A DNA stretch of 64,000 nt from Oscillospiraceae bacterium (GTDB taxonomy: Bacteria; Bacillota; Clostridia; Oscillospirales; Acutalibacteraceae), in assembly GCA_015065685.1 (NCBI GenBank), contig SVPU01000004.1, positions 1-64,000 of the forward strand. Reading direction: 5' to 3'. This document shows, in pieces, positions 37,653-47,064 of the stretch; positions within the stretch are counted from its first letter, which is position 1, and each line of letters opens with the position of its first letter. Position numbers and translations under genes: made by a program. A model generated the notes under the pieces. It was not told the origin of the DNA. It saw only the letters and a list, made by a program, of their open reading frames with translations, and did not search any database.

Positions 37653-38165
37653 TTAAAGATTAAACTGTTGTGTTTCGTCAAAAATTTGCGGACCTTTGTT
37701 CACACCCGCCGTTTCCACTAAAAGCATATTTGAGCGCTGCAAGGATGTGGTATTGCTGAAGACGGGGATGTTTAGGTGGATGTTGCTCAGATAACCCTCG
37801 GCTTCAACCAGCATATTATAAAGGGCATAGGGCCTTGTGGTGTTTGCCGAGTCAAGAGAAAGCTGTTCTGAAGGTGTTTCGAGTGTGAAGGCGTCTGTTC
37901 TTCCGCTCTGGTCGGTGTAATCGGTAGCGATAACATTCATATTGTTATAGTCGCCCGTGAAAAGTGTTATCTTTGCGTTGCTTACTGGGTAAAGACTTCT
38001 AAGAGTTGTAACAATGGCTATTAATTTTCCGCTGTTTTCAGATGTGCCTTGTTCTTGGTTATTTATGGGTTCTGTCGTTTGAGTAATTTCTGCATTTGTT
38101 TGTTTTGCCAAGCGGCTAATTTTTAACATTTCCGCTTTATATCGTTCAATAATATTTTTATCCAT
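37653..38165 (-). CDS. Conserved protein with carboxypeptidase-regulatory-like fold, coupled to the SpoIID/PG-binding gene
   Basis: VTTLRSLYPVSNAKITLFTGDYN...TDQSGRTDAFTLETP; 13-nt gap to downstream gene. Confidence 0.6.
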   Translation of the reverse strand: MDKNIIERYKAEMLKISRLAKQTNAEITQTTEPINNQEQGTSENSGKLIAIVTTLRSLYPVSNAKITLFTGDYNNMNVIATDYTDQSGRTDAFTLETPSEQLSLDSANTTRPYALYNMLVEAEGYLSNIHLNIPVFSNTTSLQRSNMLLVETAGVNKGPQIFDETQQFNL

Positions 38166-38289
38166 TAAATCACCCTTTACAGTATATGAAACAGAAAAAA
38201 ATGGGTGAAAAACTGTTAATTTATGTTGAAATACAGTGTAGCTTATTGTATAATTAAGTTAACAAAATTTTTGTTTGTGAGATGATGGT

Positions 38290-39135
38290 ATGGTGCTTCT
38301 GAAAAATGACAGTTTAACTGTGGAAATTAGTGAAAAAGGTGCCGAAATCAGAAGGCTAACTTTTGACGGTAAAGACCGTTTTTGGTCTGGAGACCCAAAG
38401 GTTTGGGGTGGAGTGGCACCTGTGCTCTTTCCGATTTGCGGAGGACTTAAAGATAATAAGTTCACGGTAAATGGTAAGGAATATGAGCTTGTAAAGCATG
38501 GGTTTGCAAAGCTTATGGATTTTTCGGTTGAATCTGCAACAGATGGGGCGGTAACCTTCCTTTTAACCGAAACCGAAGAAACGCTTAAAAGCTATCCTTG
38601 GAATTTTGAATTCAGAGTAACCTATATTTTAAAAGATTCATCTTTAAAAATAGAATATGATGTTAAAAACACTTCGAATACAGTAATGTATACCGCGGTT
38701 GGCGGTCATGAGGGTTACGCTTGTGATGAGGGAATAGAAGATTACGATATTATCTTCGAAAAAGAAGAAACACTAAAAGCGCATCCCGTAATCGGAACGG
38801 TAATCGCAAGAGAATGTGAAACGGTATTGCTTGAAAGTAAAACCCTTCCGCTTTATGACAAATATTTTGATGTTGATGCACTTGTTTTTTCTGATATTAA
38901 ATCAAGATTTTTAACTCTTCGCAACCGCAAAACAGGCGAAAAAGTGAGCGTTGAGTTTAACGGCTTTGATTACCTTCTTATCTGGACAAAACCCGGTGCT
39001 AAATATATTTGTATTGAACCGTGGACATGCTTGCCCGCATTTGTGGATGATAATTATGCCATTGAGGAAAAATTGGGAATGACCGCAATTTCACCCAATG
39101 AGCATTTTTATAAAGAACGTATTATTTATTTTTAG
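38290..39135 (+). CDS. Aldose 1-epimerase family protein (LacX-like)
   Basis: GAEIRRLTFDGKDRFWSGDPKVWGGVAPVLFPICGGLKDNKF; KHGFAKLMDF; GGHEGYA. Confidence 0.88.
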   Translation: MVLLKNDSLTVEISEKGAEIRRLTFDGKDRFWSGDPKVWGGVAPVLFPICGGLKDNKFTVNGKEYELVKHGFAKLMDFSVESATDGAVTFLLTETEETLKSYPWNFEFRVTYILKDSSLKIEYDVKNTSNTVMYTAVGGHEGYACDEGIEDYDIIFEKEETLKAHPVIGTVIARECETVLLESKTLPLYDKYFDVDALVFSDIKSRFLTLRNRKTGEKVSVEFNGFDYLLIWTKPGAKYICIEPWTCLPAFVDDNYAIEEKLGMTAISPNEHFYKERIIYF

Positions 39136-39147
39136 GGGGAAGATGTT

Positions 39148-40215
39148 ATGATTATTAAACCTTGTGTATTTGCTGTTGAGGATACATATCAGATTATGGT
39201 TCTCTTCGAAAAATCCGCTTTAATGTGGGTTAAAATCGGCGACCAAGTATTTTATGATGAGGTTGCAGGCGTTATGCGTAGCGAAACCGACGTTCATAAA
39301 GTGGTGGTTCCAATGAAGCTGCTTGATGAAGCGAAGAGCTATACCGTTTGTTATAAAGAAACGGTTGAAAGAAAAACTTATAACCCCATTTTCAAAGATG
39401 AAGAAAGCGAGACCTTTGAGTTCCGTCCGCTCACAAACGAACATTTTAAAGCTTATCATATATGCGATGCTCATTATCTTGTTGATGTTGCTTCAAACAC
39501 CGCAAAGGTTTACGGTGATATTGATGTTTTGATTATCAACGGCGACACACCCGACCATTTTGCCGAGAAAGAAAATCTAAAAAACATTTATAATATTGCT
39601 TTCCCAATAACAAACGGTAATATACCTGTTATCTATTCACGCGGAAACCACAATCTTCGAGGAAGATATGCAGAGTTTTTATCCGATTATGCACCAACAT
39701 CAAAGGGTAAATACTACTATACCTTCCGCTTAGGTCCCGTTTGGGGTATTGTGCTTGATTGCGCGGAGGATAAAGAAGATGAATGCTATGAGTATGCAGG
39801 AACATGCTACTGCCAGAATTACCGCTTAGAACAAATTGATTTTATTAAAAATGTTATTGCCGACAAAGAAAATGAATATGCGGTTGACGGTGTTAAATAC
39901 CGTGTTGTTATTTGTCACATTCCTTATGCTTTAGTTCCTTGGGATTTCGAAAAAGAAATTTATGACGAATGGAATAAATTAATTAATGAGAATGTAAAGC
40001 CTCAGATAATTATGAGCGCACACACTCACGAAAAGGGTATTGTGTTACCCGAAGATGACGGGCGACTTGTTTGTCCATTGGTAATAGGCGGAGAAATCAA
40101 TTATAACAACAATTACTTTGTTGGTGCTGGTTTTGAGTTTGAGCCCGATAAAATAACCCTCACATTCACAGATAGATATAATCAGAAGTTCGATATTACA
40201 GAGTTTAAAATCTAA
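39148..40215 (+). CDS. Metallophosphoesterase family protein
   Basis: HICDAHYLVD, DVLIINGDTPDH, YSRGNHNLRGR, SAHTHE motifs. Confidence 0.85.
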   Translation: MIIKPCVFAVEDTYQIMVLFEKSALMWVKIGDQVFYDEVAGVMRSETDVHKVVVPMKLLDEAKSYTVCYKETVERKTYNPIFKDEESETFEFRPLTNEHFKAYHICDAHYLVDVASNTAKVYGDIDVLIINGDTPDHFAEKENLKNIYNIAFPITNGNIPVIYSRGNHNLRGRYAEFLSDYAPTSKGKYYYTFRLGPVWGIVLDCAEDKEDECYEYAGTCYCQNYRLEQIDFIKNVIADKENEYAVDGVKYRVVICHIPYALVPWDFEKEIYDEWNKLINENVKPQIIMSAHTHEKGIVLPEDDGRLVCPLVIGGEINYNNNYFVGAGFEFEPDKITLTFTDRYNQKFDITEFKI

Positions 40216-40223
40216 AAAAGTTT

Positions 40224-40260
40224 TTGCCAATGTGACTGAGGTCACATTGGCAATTTTTTA
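40224..40260 (+). terminator. Intrinsic terminator
   Basis: TTGCCAATGTGAC TGAG GTCACATTGGCAATTTTTT. Confidence 0.8.
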
Positions 40261-40270
40261 ATTAAAACTA

Positions 40271-40324
40271 TTGACATAGAAGAAAAGTATGGTATAATAA
40301 ATAAAAACTGTCTCAAATGAGACA
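40271..40324 (+). promoter_or_regulatory. Promoter plus palindromic operator for the Crp/Fnr-ABC operon
   Basis: TTGACA-16 bp-TATAAT (40271-40298) followed by TGTCTCA-AA-TGAGACA (40309-40324). Confidence 0.65.
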
Positions 40325-40333
40325 ATCGAAAGG

Positions 40334-40975
40334 GTGATTACTGTTCTAAGGGATATATTTTTATTTAAAGGCTTAACTGATAGCGAAAAGCAAAAAATAA
40401 TAAGCCAACTGCCTTCTGCCTCGTATTTTGAGAATGGAACAGTGATTTATTCTAATGAACACTTCCCAAATGCAATTGGGTTTATGATTAGCGGAAAAGC
40501 CTTTGCGGTTACTAATAATGATAACAAACTTTATATGCAAACCTTTGAAAAGGGTACTTGTTTCGGCGCAGCGGCAATTTTCAGCGGTGATAAAAAATAT
40601 GTCAGCACTATTACTGCAAAAACCGATGCGGAGATAATTTTCATAACCGAGCAAAAACTCAAAGAAATGTTTCGCGAGTATCCTGTAACCGCTATTAATT
40701 ATATTGCTTTTCTCACCGAGAAAATAAGATTTTTAAACAGAAAAGTAGGCTTGCTTTCTTGTTCTTCCGCTGAAGACACATTATTTAAATACCTCTCTTC
40801 TGTTACTGATAAGAGTGGTATTGCAAAACTTCCGAAAAGTATGACGTTACTTGCAAATATGTTGGCAATGGGTAGGGCAACACTCTATCGCGCCTTAGAC
40901 AGTTTGGAAGCAAACGGTTATATTATAAAAGAAAATAATTTGATAAAGGTGATTAAAAATGAAAAAAATTCTTAG
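40334..40975 (+). CDS. Crp/Fnr family transcriptional regulator
   Basis: Cyclic-nucleotide-binding-like N-domain, C-terminal HTH LPKSMTLLANMLAMGRATLYRALDSLEANGYI. Confidence 0.85.
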   Translation: MITVLRDIFLFKGLTDSEKQKIISQLPSASYFENGTVIYSNEHFPNAIGFMISGKAFAVTNNDNKLYMQTFEKGTCFGAAAIFSGDKKYVSTITAKTDAEIIFITEQKLKEMFREYPVTAINYIAFLTEKIRFLNRKVGLLSCSSAEDTLFKYLSSVTDKSGIAKLPKSMTLLANMLAMGRATLYRALDSLEANGYIIKENNLIKVIKNEKNS

Positions 40976-41930
40976 TTTATTATTGGTTCTTGTATTTGTG
41001 TTTACACTTGTTTCTTGTGGCACACCCACAAAGCTCGATGTGGATTGTAATGTTTATGCTATTAAGGGCCCCACAGGTGTTGGAATGGTGCCTTTGATGG
41101 AATTGGAAGATGATGATAATGCAAATCTTGATTATGATTTTGAATTGGTTGGTTCAAACGAAGAAATCATTGCAAAAATTGCCAACAAAGAGGCAGATAT
41201 TGCCGCTGTGGCAACAAATTTGGCTTCTACGCTTTATAACAAAACAAACGGCGGAATTTCGGTGCTTGCAATCAACACTTTAGGCGTTCTTTCTGTTGTT
41301 GCGAAGGGTGAAGAGATTTCCACTATTTCGGACCTTAAGGGTAAAACAATTTATTCAACAGGTCAGGGCGCTAACCCCGAATATATAATCAATTATGTTT
41401 TAGAAAAGAACAACCTCAAAGCAGGAGAGGATGTTAAAATTGAGTTCGTTGCTCAACCAACTGAATTGGTTGCTAAAGTTGTTGGCAACGAAAAGGCTAT
41501 TGTTGTAGCACCTCAGCCTGTGGCTACCGCTATTACTGTTAAGGATGAAGCCGCTAAAATTGTTATGGATATTAACGATGAATGGGATAAAATTTCAGAT
41601 ACCGATTTGGTTATGGGCTGCATCATTGCAAGAAAAGAATATATCGAGCAAAACCCCGATGCAATAAAGATTTTCCTTAAGGATTATGAGGCATCAATTA
41701 AATCTGTAAACGAAGACATTGACAACGCTGCAGCACTTTGCGAGGAATATGAAATTGTAACTCCTGCTGCTGTTGCTAAAAAGGCTATTCCGCACTGCAA
41801 TATTGTTTATCAGGATGGTAAAGAGATGAAAGAAAACCTTTCGGCTTATCTTAATTTCCTTTATGAAAAATCAAATGCTAGCGTAGGCGGAAAATTGCCT
41901 GCCGATGATTTCTATTATGCAGAAAAGTAA
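40959..41930 (+). CDS. ABC transporter substrate-binding lipoprotein (NMT1/SsuA-like)
   Basis: Lipobox LVSCG; IANKEADIAAVATNLASTLYNK; DLKGKTIYSTGQGANPEYIINYVL. Confidence 0.83.
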   Translation: MKKILSLLLVLVFVFTLVSCGTPTKLDVDCNVYAIKGPTGVGMVPLMELEDDDNANLDYDFELVGSNEEIIAKIANKEADIAAVATNLASTLYNKTNGGISVLAINTLGVLSVVAKGEEISTISDLKGKTIYSTGQGANPEYIINYVLEKNNLKAGEDVKIEFVAQPTELVAKVVGNEKAIVVAPQPVATAITVKDEAAKIVMDINDEWDKISDTDLVMGCIIARKEYIEQNPDAIKIFLKDYEASIKSVNEDIDNAAALCEEYEIVTPAAVAKKAIPHCNIVYQDGKEMKENLSAYLNFLYEKSNASVGGKLPADDFYYAEK

Positions 41931-42666
41931 AAAATTTTTGAAAAAGGTTGCCATATTTGCTCTTTGGGTTTTAATATGGCAACTAGCCTCCCTGATTATA
42001 AAACAGGAAATATTGTTGCCGTCTCCTTTAGAGACGCTTAAAGCCTTAACCACTTTATCGCGCACGGTGGATTTCTATGTTGCTGTTTTATTGTCCCTCT
42101 TAAGAATAATTTCCGGCTATGCTTTGGGAATTATTGTGGGTATAATAGGGGCGGTTTTATCTTACCGTTTTATGTGGTTTAAAGCGTTTTTCTCGCCGAT
42201 ACTTAAAATAATCAAGGCGGTTCCCGTGGCATCATTTATAATCCTAGCGCTTGTTTGGTTTAAATCCTCCACATTGCCGATTTTTATTTCTTTTCTAATG
42301 GTGCTTCCAATGGTTTGGTCAAGTGTGGAAAGTGGTCTTTTAAATATTGATAAAAAATATTTAGAACTCGCAAGGATTTATAATTTGAGTGCTTTTAAAA
42401 CCTTTTTTGAGATAAAGCTTCCGTTTATAATGCCATCGTTTATTTCAACGGCTCTCACAGCGCTCGGGTTTGCTTGGAAATCGGGAATAGCTGCAGAGGT
42501 TATCTGCAGACCCGAAAACTCTTTAGGCAATATGCTGCAGTCGGCAAAGCTTTATATTTCCACACCCGATGTTTTTGCAATAACTGCCGTTGTGGCACTG
42601 CTTTCAATACTACTCGAAATGCTGATAGGCAGAGTTGTCAGGGGGTATACAAATGATAAATATTAA
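41917..42666 (+). CDS. ABC transporter permease (nitrate/sulfonate-like)
   Basis: LWQLASLI...LLPSPLETLKAL; ARIYNLSAFKTFFEIKLPFIMPSFISTALTALGFAWKSGIAAEV. Confidence 0.9.
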   Translation: MQKSKKFLKKVAIFALWVLIWQLASLIIKQEILLPSPLETLKALTTLSRTVDFYVAVLLSLLRIISGYALGIIVGIIGAVLSYRFMWFKAFFSPILKIIKAVPVASFIILALVWFKSSTLPIFISFLMVLPMVWSSVESGLLNIDKKYLELARIYNLSAFKTFFEIKLPFIMPSFISTALTALGFAWKSGIAAEVICRPENSLGNMLQSAKLYISTPDVFAITAVVALLSILLEMLIGRVVRGYTNDKY

Positions 42667-43213
42667 AAACATTTCATTTTCATATCCCGATAAAAAGGTC
42701 ATCGAGAATTTTTCTTTAGATATTAAAGAAAATGACCGAATCTGTCTTTTTGGTGAGAGCGGTTGCGGCAAAACCACGCTACTAAGACTGATTCTAGGGC
42801 TTGAAAAAGCAGAGCAGGGCAAAATCGCGACAAATGGGGAGTTAAGGCCCTCGGTTGTTTTTCAAGAAAACCGCTTATTGCCGTTTAAAACCTGTCTCGA
42901 AAATCTCACCCTTTTAAATTCCAACACAGAAAATGCGCTTTTTCATTTAAAGGAGTTGGGAATTGAATCGGTGGCAAATCTAAAACCAAACGAGTTATCG
43001 GGCGGAATGAAGCGCAGACTCGCCATTGCAAGAGCGCTTAATGCTGATTTTGATTTTCTTGTGCTGGATGAGCCCTTCACAGGCCTTGATGAAACAAACC
43101 TTGAAATCACAGCAAATCACATTTTAAAAACAGCAGGTAACAGACCTATAATTCTTGTAACTCATTCTTTAAAAGAAGCCGAGCTTTTAAATGCAAGAAT
43201 TGTTAATATGTAA
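42653..43213 (+). CDS. ABC transporter ATP-binding protein
   Basis: GESGCGKTTLLRL Walker A; LSGGMKRRLAIARAL; LVLDEPFTGLD. Confidence 0.93.
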   Translation: MINIKNISFSYPDKKVIENFSLDIKENDRICLFGESGCGKTTLLRLILGLEKAEQGKIATNGELRPSVVFQENRLLPFKTCLENLTLLNSNTENALFHLKELGIESVANLKPNELSGGMKRRLAIARALNADFDFLVLDEPFTGLDETNLEITANHILKTAGNRPIILVTHSLKEAELLNARIVNM

Positions 43214-43396
43214 ATAATATTTAAAGCAAAATTGACTGTATAGCAGAAATGTTATGCGGTCAATTTTTATAATTATTATATAATTTTGAAAAAAATAAAG
43301 TTTTATGATATAATTTTTATAAGGAATTTTAAAACTTTTAGTTGTATAATAAGTGAAAGGGTTCGGACGTGAGCCTTAAAGTCAGGAGGAAATCCT

Positions 43397-43948
43397 ATGG
43401 ATAACGGTGCAAGTAGCTACCGCCGTTTCCTTAATGGTGATGAGAGTGCCTTTGACGAAATAATGAAAGAGTTGTTCGATAACCTCGTATTCTTCATTGA
43501 CCGTTATGTGCATGACATCCACGCAGCCGAAGATATTGCCATTGATGCCTTTTCGGATCTGGTGGTTAATAAGCATCGGTACAATTTCAAGGTAACACTT
43601 AAAACATATTTGTTTATGCTCGGTCGCAGCCGTGCTCTTAATTACATAAAACACCGCAAGGTAATAAATTTTGTAGAGCTTACGGAAGCAGATAATATAT
43701 CTGCCGAGCAAGAAACACTTGAAGAAATCATCCTTGCAGATGAGAGAAAGCGTGTGGTAAATAACGCTTTGAACTCCTTGACGGATGATATGCGTGTTGT
43801 TGTACACTTAATCTATTTTGAAGACTTGTCCTATGATGAGGCAGCTAAGGTTATGAAGAAGAATCGCAAACAAGTAGACAACCTTTTATATCGTGCAAAA
43901 GGCGAACTTCGCATCATTCTTGGGAAGGATGGTGAGCTGTTATTATGA
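43397..43948 (+). CDS. ECF-type RNA polymerase sigma factor
   Basis: Sigma-70 region 2 (HDIHAAEDIAIDAFSDLV) and region 4 (LIYFEDLSYDEAAKVMKKNRKQVDNLLYRAKGELR). Confidence 0.88.
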   Translation: MDNGASSYRRFLNGDESAFDEIMKELFDNLVFFIDRYVHDIHAAEDIAIDAFSDLVVNKHRYNFKVTLKTYLFMLGRSRALNYIKHRKVINFVELTEADNISAEQETLEEIILADERKRVVNNALNSLTDDMRVVVHLIYFEDLSYDEAAKVMKKNRKQVDNLLYRAKGELRIILGKDGELLL

Positions 43949-44577
43949 GAAATTTTGATGAAAGAAAAGCGGAGATATTCCGCAGAAGCGAAAAAAGAAT
44001 AAAAGAACGCAAAAGAAACCGCAACCGCATCCTTGCCTTGTGTGTTCCGCTATGTCTTTGCATTGCAATTTTGTCTGTAATATATCTTTCCGATATGATG
44101 ATTTCATCTGATAAAAGCAATGCTGCTGAGGATATGAATATGGCAGGTGGTGTAGAAAATTCATCAGGATTTATCTATACTTCATTTGAAATCACAAGCA
44201 CTAAAACAGCAAAGAGCGATACTGATAAACAGAACATTGAAAATATCTATAACATCATCCAATCAGCATTCACGGTTAACGATTATAGTGATGATGCCGA
44301 ACAGGAAACAACAACGGATAAAAGTGAATTTCCTCAAGAACAGAAACCGTCAACACAAAAAGGAGAAGGCGTACTTAAAGATGAAGAAAATTACTCCACA
44401 GGTCTAGTTGAATCTTTTAGTAAAGGAGTAGCATATACCCTTACCTTTACTGCTGATAACGGACAAAAAATAGTATACACCTTATGCGATAACATCCTAA
44501 CAAACGAAGCGACAAAAGAAAGTGTATTTGTTACCGAAGACCAATTAAAAGACTTATATACCAAGGTCTTCACGTAA
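43945..44577 (+). CDS. Membrane-anchored protein, putative anti-sigma partner
   Basis: 4-bp overlap with sigma gene; N-terminal charged segment then TM helix (RILALCVPLCLCIAILSVIYL). Confidence 0.6.
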   Translation: MRNFDERKAEIFRRSEKRIKERKRNRNRILALCVPLCLCIAILSVIYLSDMMISSDKSNAAEDMNMAGGVENSSGFIYTSFEITSTKTAKSDTDKQNIENIYNIIQSAFTVNDYSDDAEQETTTDKSEFPQEQKPSTQKGEGVLKDEENYSTGLVESFSKGVAYTLTFTADNGQKIVYTLCDNILTNEATKESVFVTEDQLKDLYTKVFT

Positions 44578-44599
44578 CCTACGGAAAGGAGTAATCAAA

Positions 44600-45679
44600 A
44601 TGAAGAAAACTCGAATTGCAATAATCATAGTAGCAATTTTACTCTTAATTCTTTTGATTCCTATTCCATCCGGCACAGCAGATGACGGCGGTTCAAGAGA
44701 GTTTACAGCATTAACATATAAAATTATCAAATGGAATCATATTGTGGATGCCGATGAAACCTATACAGATACAGACTTCTATCTGTTGCCCGACAATTTC
44801 AAAAGTATGAGTGAATTGTGGTATGATAAAACCTTGGATTTAGGAACTGGTCAATCCACCGATACTAATTCGTCAACAGCCGAAACAGACCATACACATC
44901 AACCTGCAAAGGAAGAACAGACTGTGTCTGATCCTTTCGTTGGTTACTGCGGGAATACACAAACTACCATATATTTTGAGGATAATAAAAGCTACACTTT
45001 TATGTCAGGCAACTCTGTCACCGTGACGGATATACTGTTAAATCTCGATTATGACACCAAGAAGCTTTGTAAGTGTTTACCCGAATACAAGGTTGATACC
45101 GAATTCGGTTTAGGATATGGCATAAATCTCACCGAGGGCTATGCACGATATGATAAAGGTCAGGCAGAGTTAACACAGGAACAAATTGATAAACTAAAGG
45201 AAATAATTCTGTGGGCAAAGAACGAAGCTGGACTTGGTTTTGCAAGTGGAAAGTATCCAAACTACTCTTTTTCACTTACATGGGGTACCTACGGTATCAG
45301 TTCATATGATAGTAAGACTGGAACGCTGATAAAAACTAAGGATGCTACGAATCCAAAGGATTATACAACTAATCTCAAACTCACCGAACAGCAGTATTCA
45401 GCAATATGGAAACTAATTAAAAGTTTAGATATTGACTCCTATCCCGACAAATATAATCCTCACAAAAACGGTGTATCTATTCCGTATATGACACTGATTC
45501 TATCAGTAAAGTCAGACGATATTGATAAGACAGTTACGGTTGAAGAAACAATACTATCTTACGATGCAAACAATAAAAAAGGTCAAAAATTCCTTGATGT
45601 TTGTAAAGGTATAGAAGAAATATTGACCGAAACAAGCGAATGGAAATCACTCCCTGAATACGAATTTTTATATGATTAG
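44600..45679 (+). CDS. Uncharacterised membrane-anchored protein, paralog of next gene
   Basis: N-terminal TM then PIPSGTADDGGSREFTALTYKIIKWN. Confidence 0.6.
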   Translation: MKKTRIAIIIVAILLLILLIPIPSGTADDGGSREFTALTYKIIKWNHIVDADETYTDTDFYLLPDNFKSMSELWYDKTLDLGTGQSTDTNSSTAETDHTHQPAKEEQTVSDPFVGYCGNTQTTIYFEDNKSYTFMSGNSVTVTDILLNLDYDTKKLCKCLPEYKVDTEFGLGYGINLTEGYARYDKGQAELTQEQIDKLKEIILWAKNEAGLGFASGKYPNYSFSLTWGTYGISSYDSKTGTLIKTKDATNPKDYTTNLKLTEQQYSAIWKLIKSLDIDSYPDKYNPHKNGVSIPYMTLILSVKSDDIDKTVTVEETILSYDANNKKGQKFLDVCKGIEEILTETSEWKSLPEYEFLYD

Positions 45680-45690
45680 GAGGTGCTTCT

Positions 45691-47004
45691 ATGAAGAAGA
45701 AAATATGGATACCGATATTAGTGGTTATCTTAGCAATTCTTTTTGTGCCGATCCCATCAGGTGCATACAAGGACGGCGGCACAAGAGAATACTCAGCACT
45801 CACATATAAGATTGTAGACTGGAATCGTTTGACCGGCGACTCCACATACGATGAAACAAAGGTGTATTTTTTCCCGTATAACTTCAAATCAATTGGCGAT
45901 CTTTGGTATTATGAAGAAGACAAAGTTGAATTTGGGTTTAATGCCACCATTTTAGAGATTAACGGGAACTCCGTAATCGTTGAACCGCATGAAGACGAAC
46001 CGGAAAGAAGTAGTGCTTCTCAAATATCCTTTGGAATATCTGAACTTCCCAATATTGATGCTAAGGTCGGTGACTTTGTAAAAGTCATTTATACAGGCGG
46101 CATTATGGAATCGTATCCAGCACAGATCAAAGCGGTTAATTGGGAAAAAGCGAAAGATGTGCGAAGCGCCGCATACACAGAGCAATGGGTAGAAAAAACT
46201 GATGAAAATAAATGGACTGGCAACTATGAATTATTCTCAGACATAAGAATAACCGAGATATATTCAAATTGCTTCTTCGCAAGAACAGTAATCCCATTTC
46301 CTTATGAAATTAAACTTAACGGTAAAATATCTGATGAATGGTGTGTGGGTGATCAAGTAATCTGTACTTACGAAAACACCTACTATGACGAAGAAACCCA
46401 CAGAGTTGAAGCAGACTTTACAGACATTGAGGTCAGTACTTTCCAACTTGAAGAAGGAAAAGCATACAAACCTGTAATATATCTCTACCCCGAAGAAGAA
46501 ACAGAGGTATCCGTTAAGCTCGACCTTAACGGAAAACTAACCTGCACATATCCCGAATATAAAGACGGTTGGAAAGTAACTGCGGCACCGGATGGAACAC
46601 TCACCGATGCAAACGGTCAGATCTATAACTATCTGTATTGGGAGGGCGAAACAAATACTAACTACGACCTCTCAAAAGGCTTCTGTGTTAAGGGTAAGGA
46701 TACAGCAAAATTCCTTGAAGATGCACTTGAAAAGCTCGGCCTTACGCGTCGTGAAGCAAATGAATTTATAGTTTATTGGCTACCTTTAATGCAAGATAAT
46801 CCGTATAACATAATCTCTTTCCAAACGGATATCTATACCGATGCAGCAAAGTTAAGCATCAATCCTTATCCCGACACATTAATTCGTGTATTTATGACAT
46901 ATCAGTCGGAAGATAAATATGTAGACCTTCCCGAACAGCAACTTTCCACTCCCGAAAGAAACGGATTTACAGTTGTTGAATGGGGTGGCACAGAAATAAA
47001 ATAA
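45691..47004 (+). CDS. Uncharacterised membrane-anchored protein with conserved C-terminal domain
   Basis: PIPSGAYKDGGTREYSALTYKIVDWN; KPVIYLYPEEETEVSVKLDLNGKLTCTYPEYKDGW...FIVYWLPLMQDNPYNIISFQ...TVVEWGG. Confidence 0.65.
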   Translation: MKKKIWIPILVVILAILFVPIPSGAYKDGGTREYSALTYKIVDWNRLTGDSTYDETKVYFFPYNFKSIGDLWYYEEDKVEFGFNATILEINGNSVIVEPHEDEPERSSASQISFGISELPNIDAKVGDFVKVIYTGGIMESYPAQIKAVNWEKAKDVRSAAYTEQWVEKTDENKWTGNYELFSDIRITEIYSNCFFARTVIPFPYEIKLNGKISDEWCVGDQVICTYENTYYDEETHRVEADFTDIEVSTFQLEEGKAYKPVIYLYPEEETEVSVKLDLNGKLTCTYPEYKDGWKVTAAPDGTLTDANGQIYNYLYWEGETNTNYDLSKGFCVKGKDTAKFLEDALEKLGLTRREANEFIVYWLPLMQDNPYNIISFQTDIYTDAAKLSINPYPDTLIRVFMTYQSEDKYVDLPEQQLSTPERNGFTVVEWGGTEIK

Positions 47005-47020
47005 ATTCTTATAAAATGTA

Positions 47021-47058
47021 AAAAACGCTGTCTTATTTCCATAAGACAGCGTTTTTAT
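47021..47058. terminator. Bidirectional intrinsic terminator between convergent genes
   Basis: AAAAAACGCTGTCTTATTTCCATAAGACAGCGTTTTT. Confidence 0.8.
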
Positions 47059-47064
47059 TGAAAT

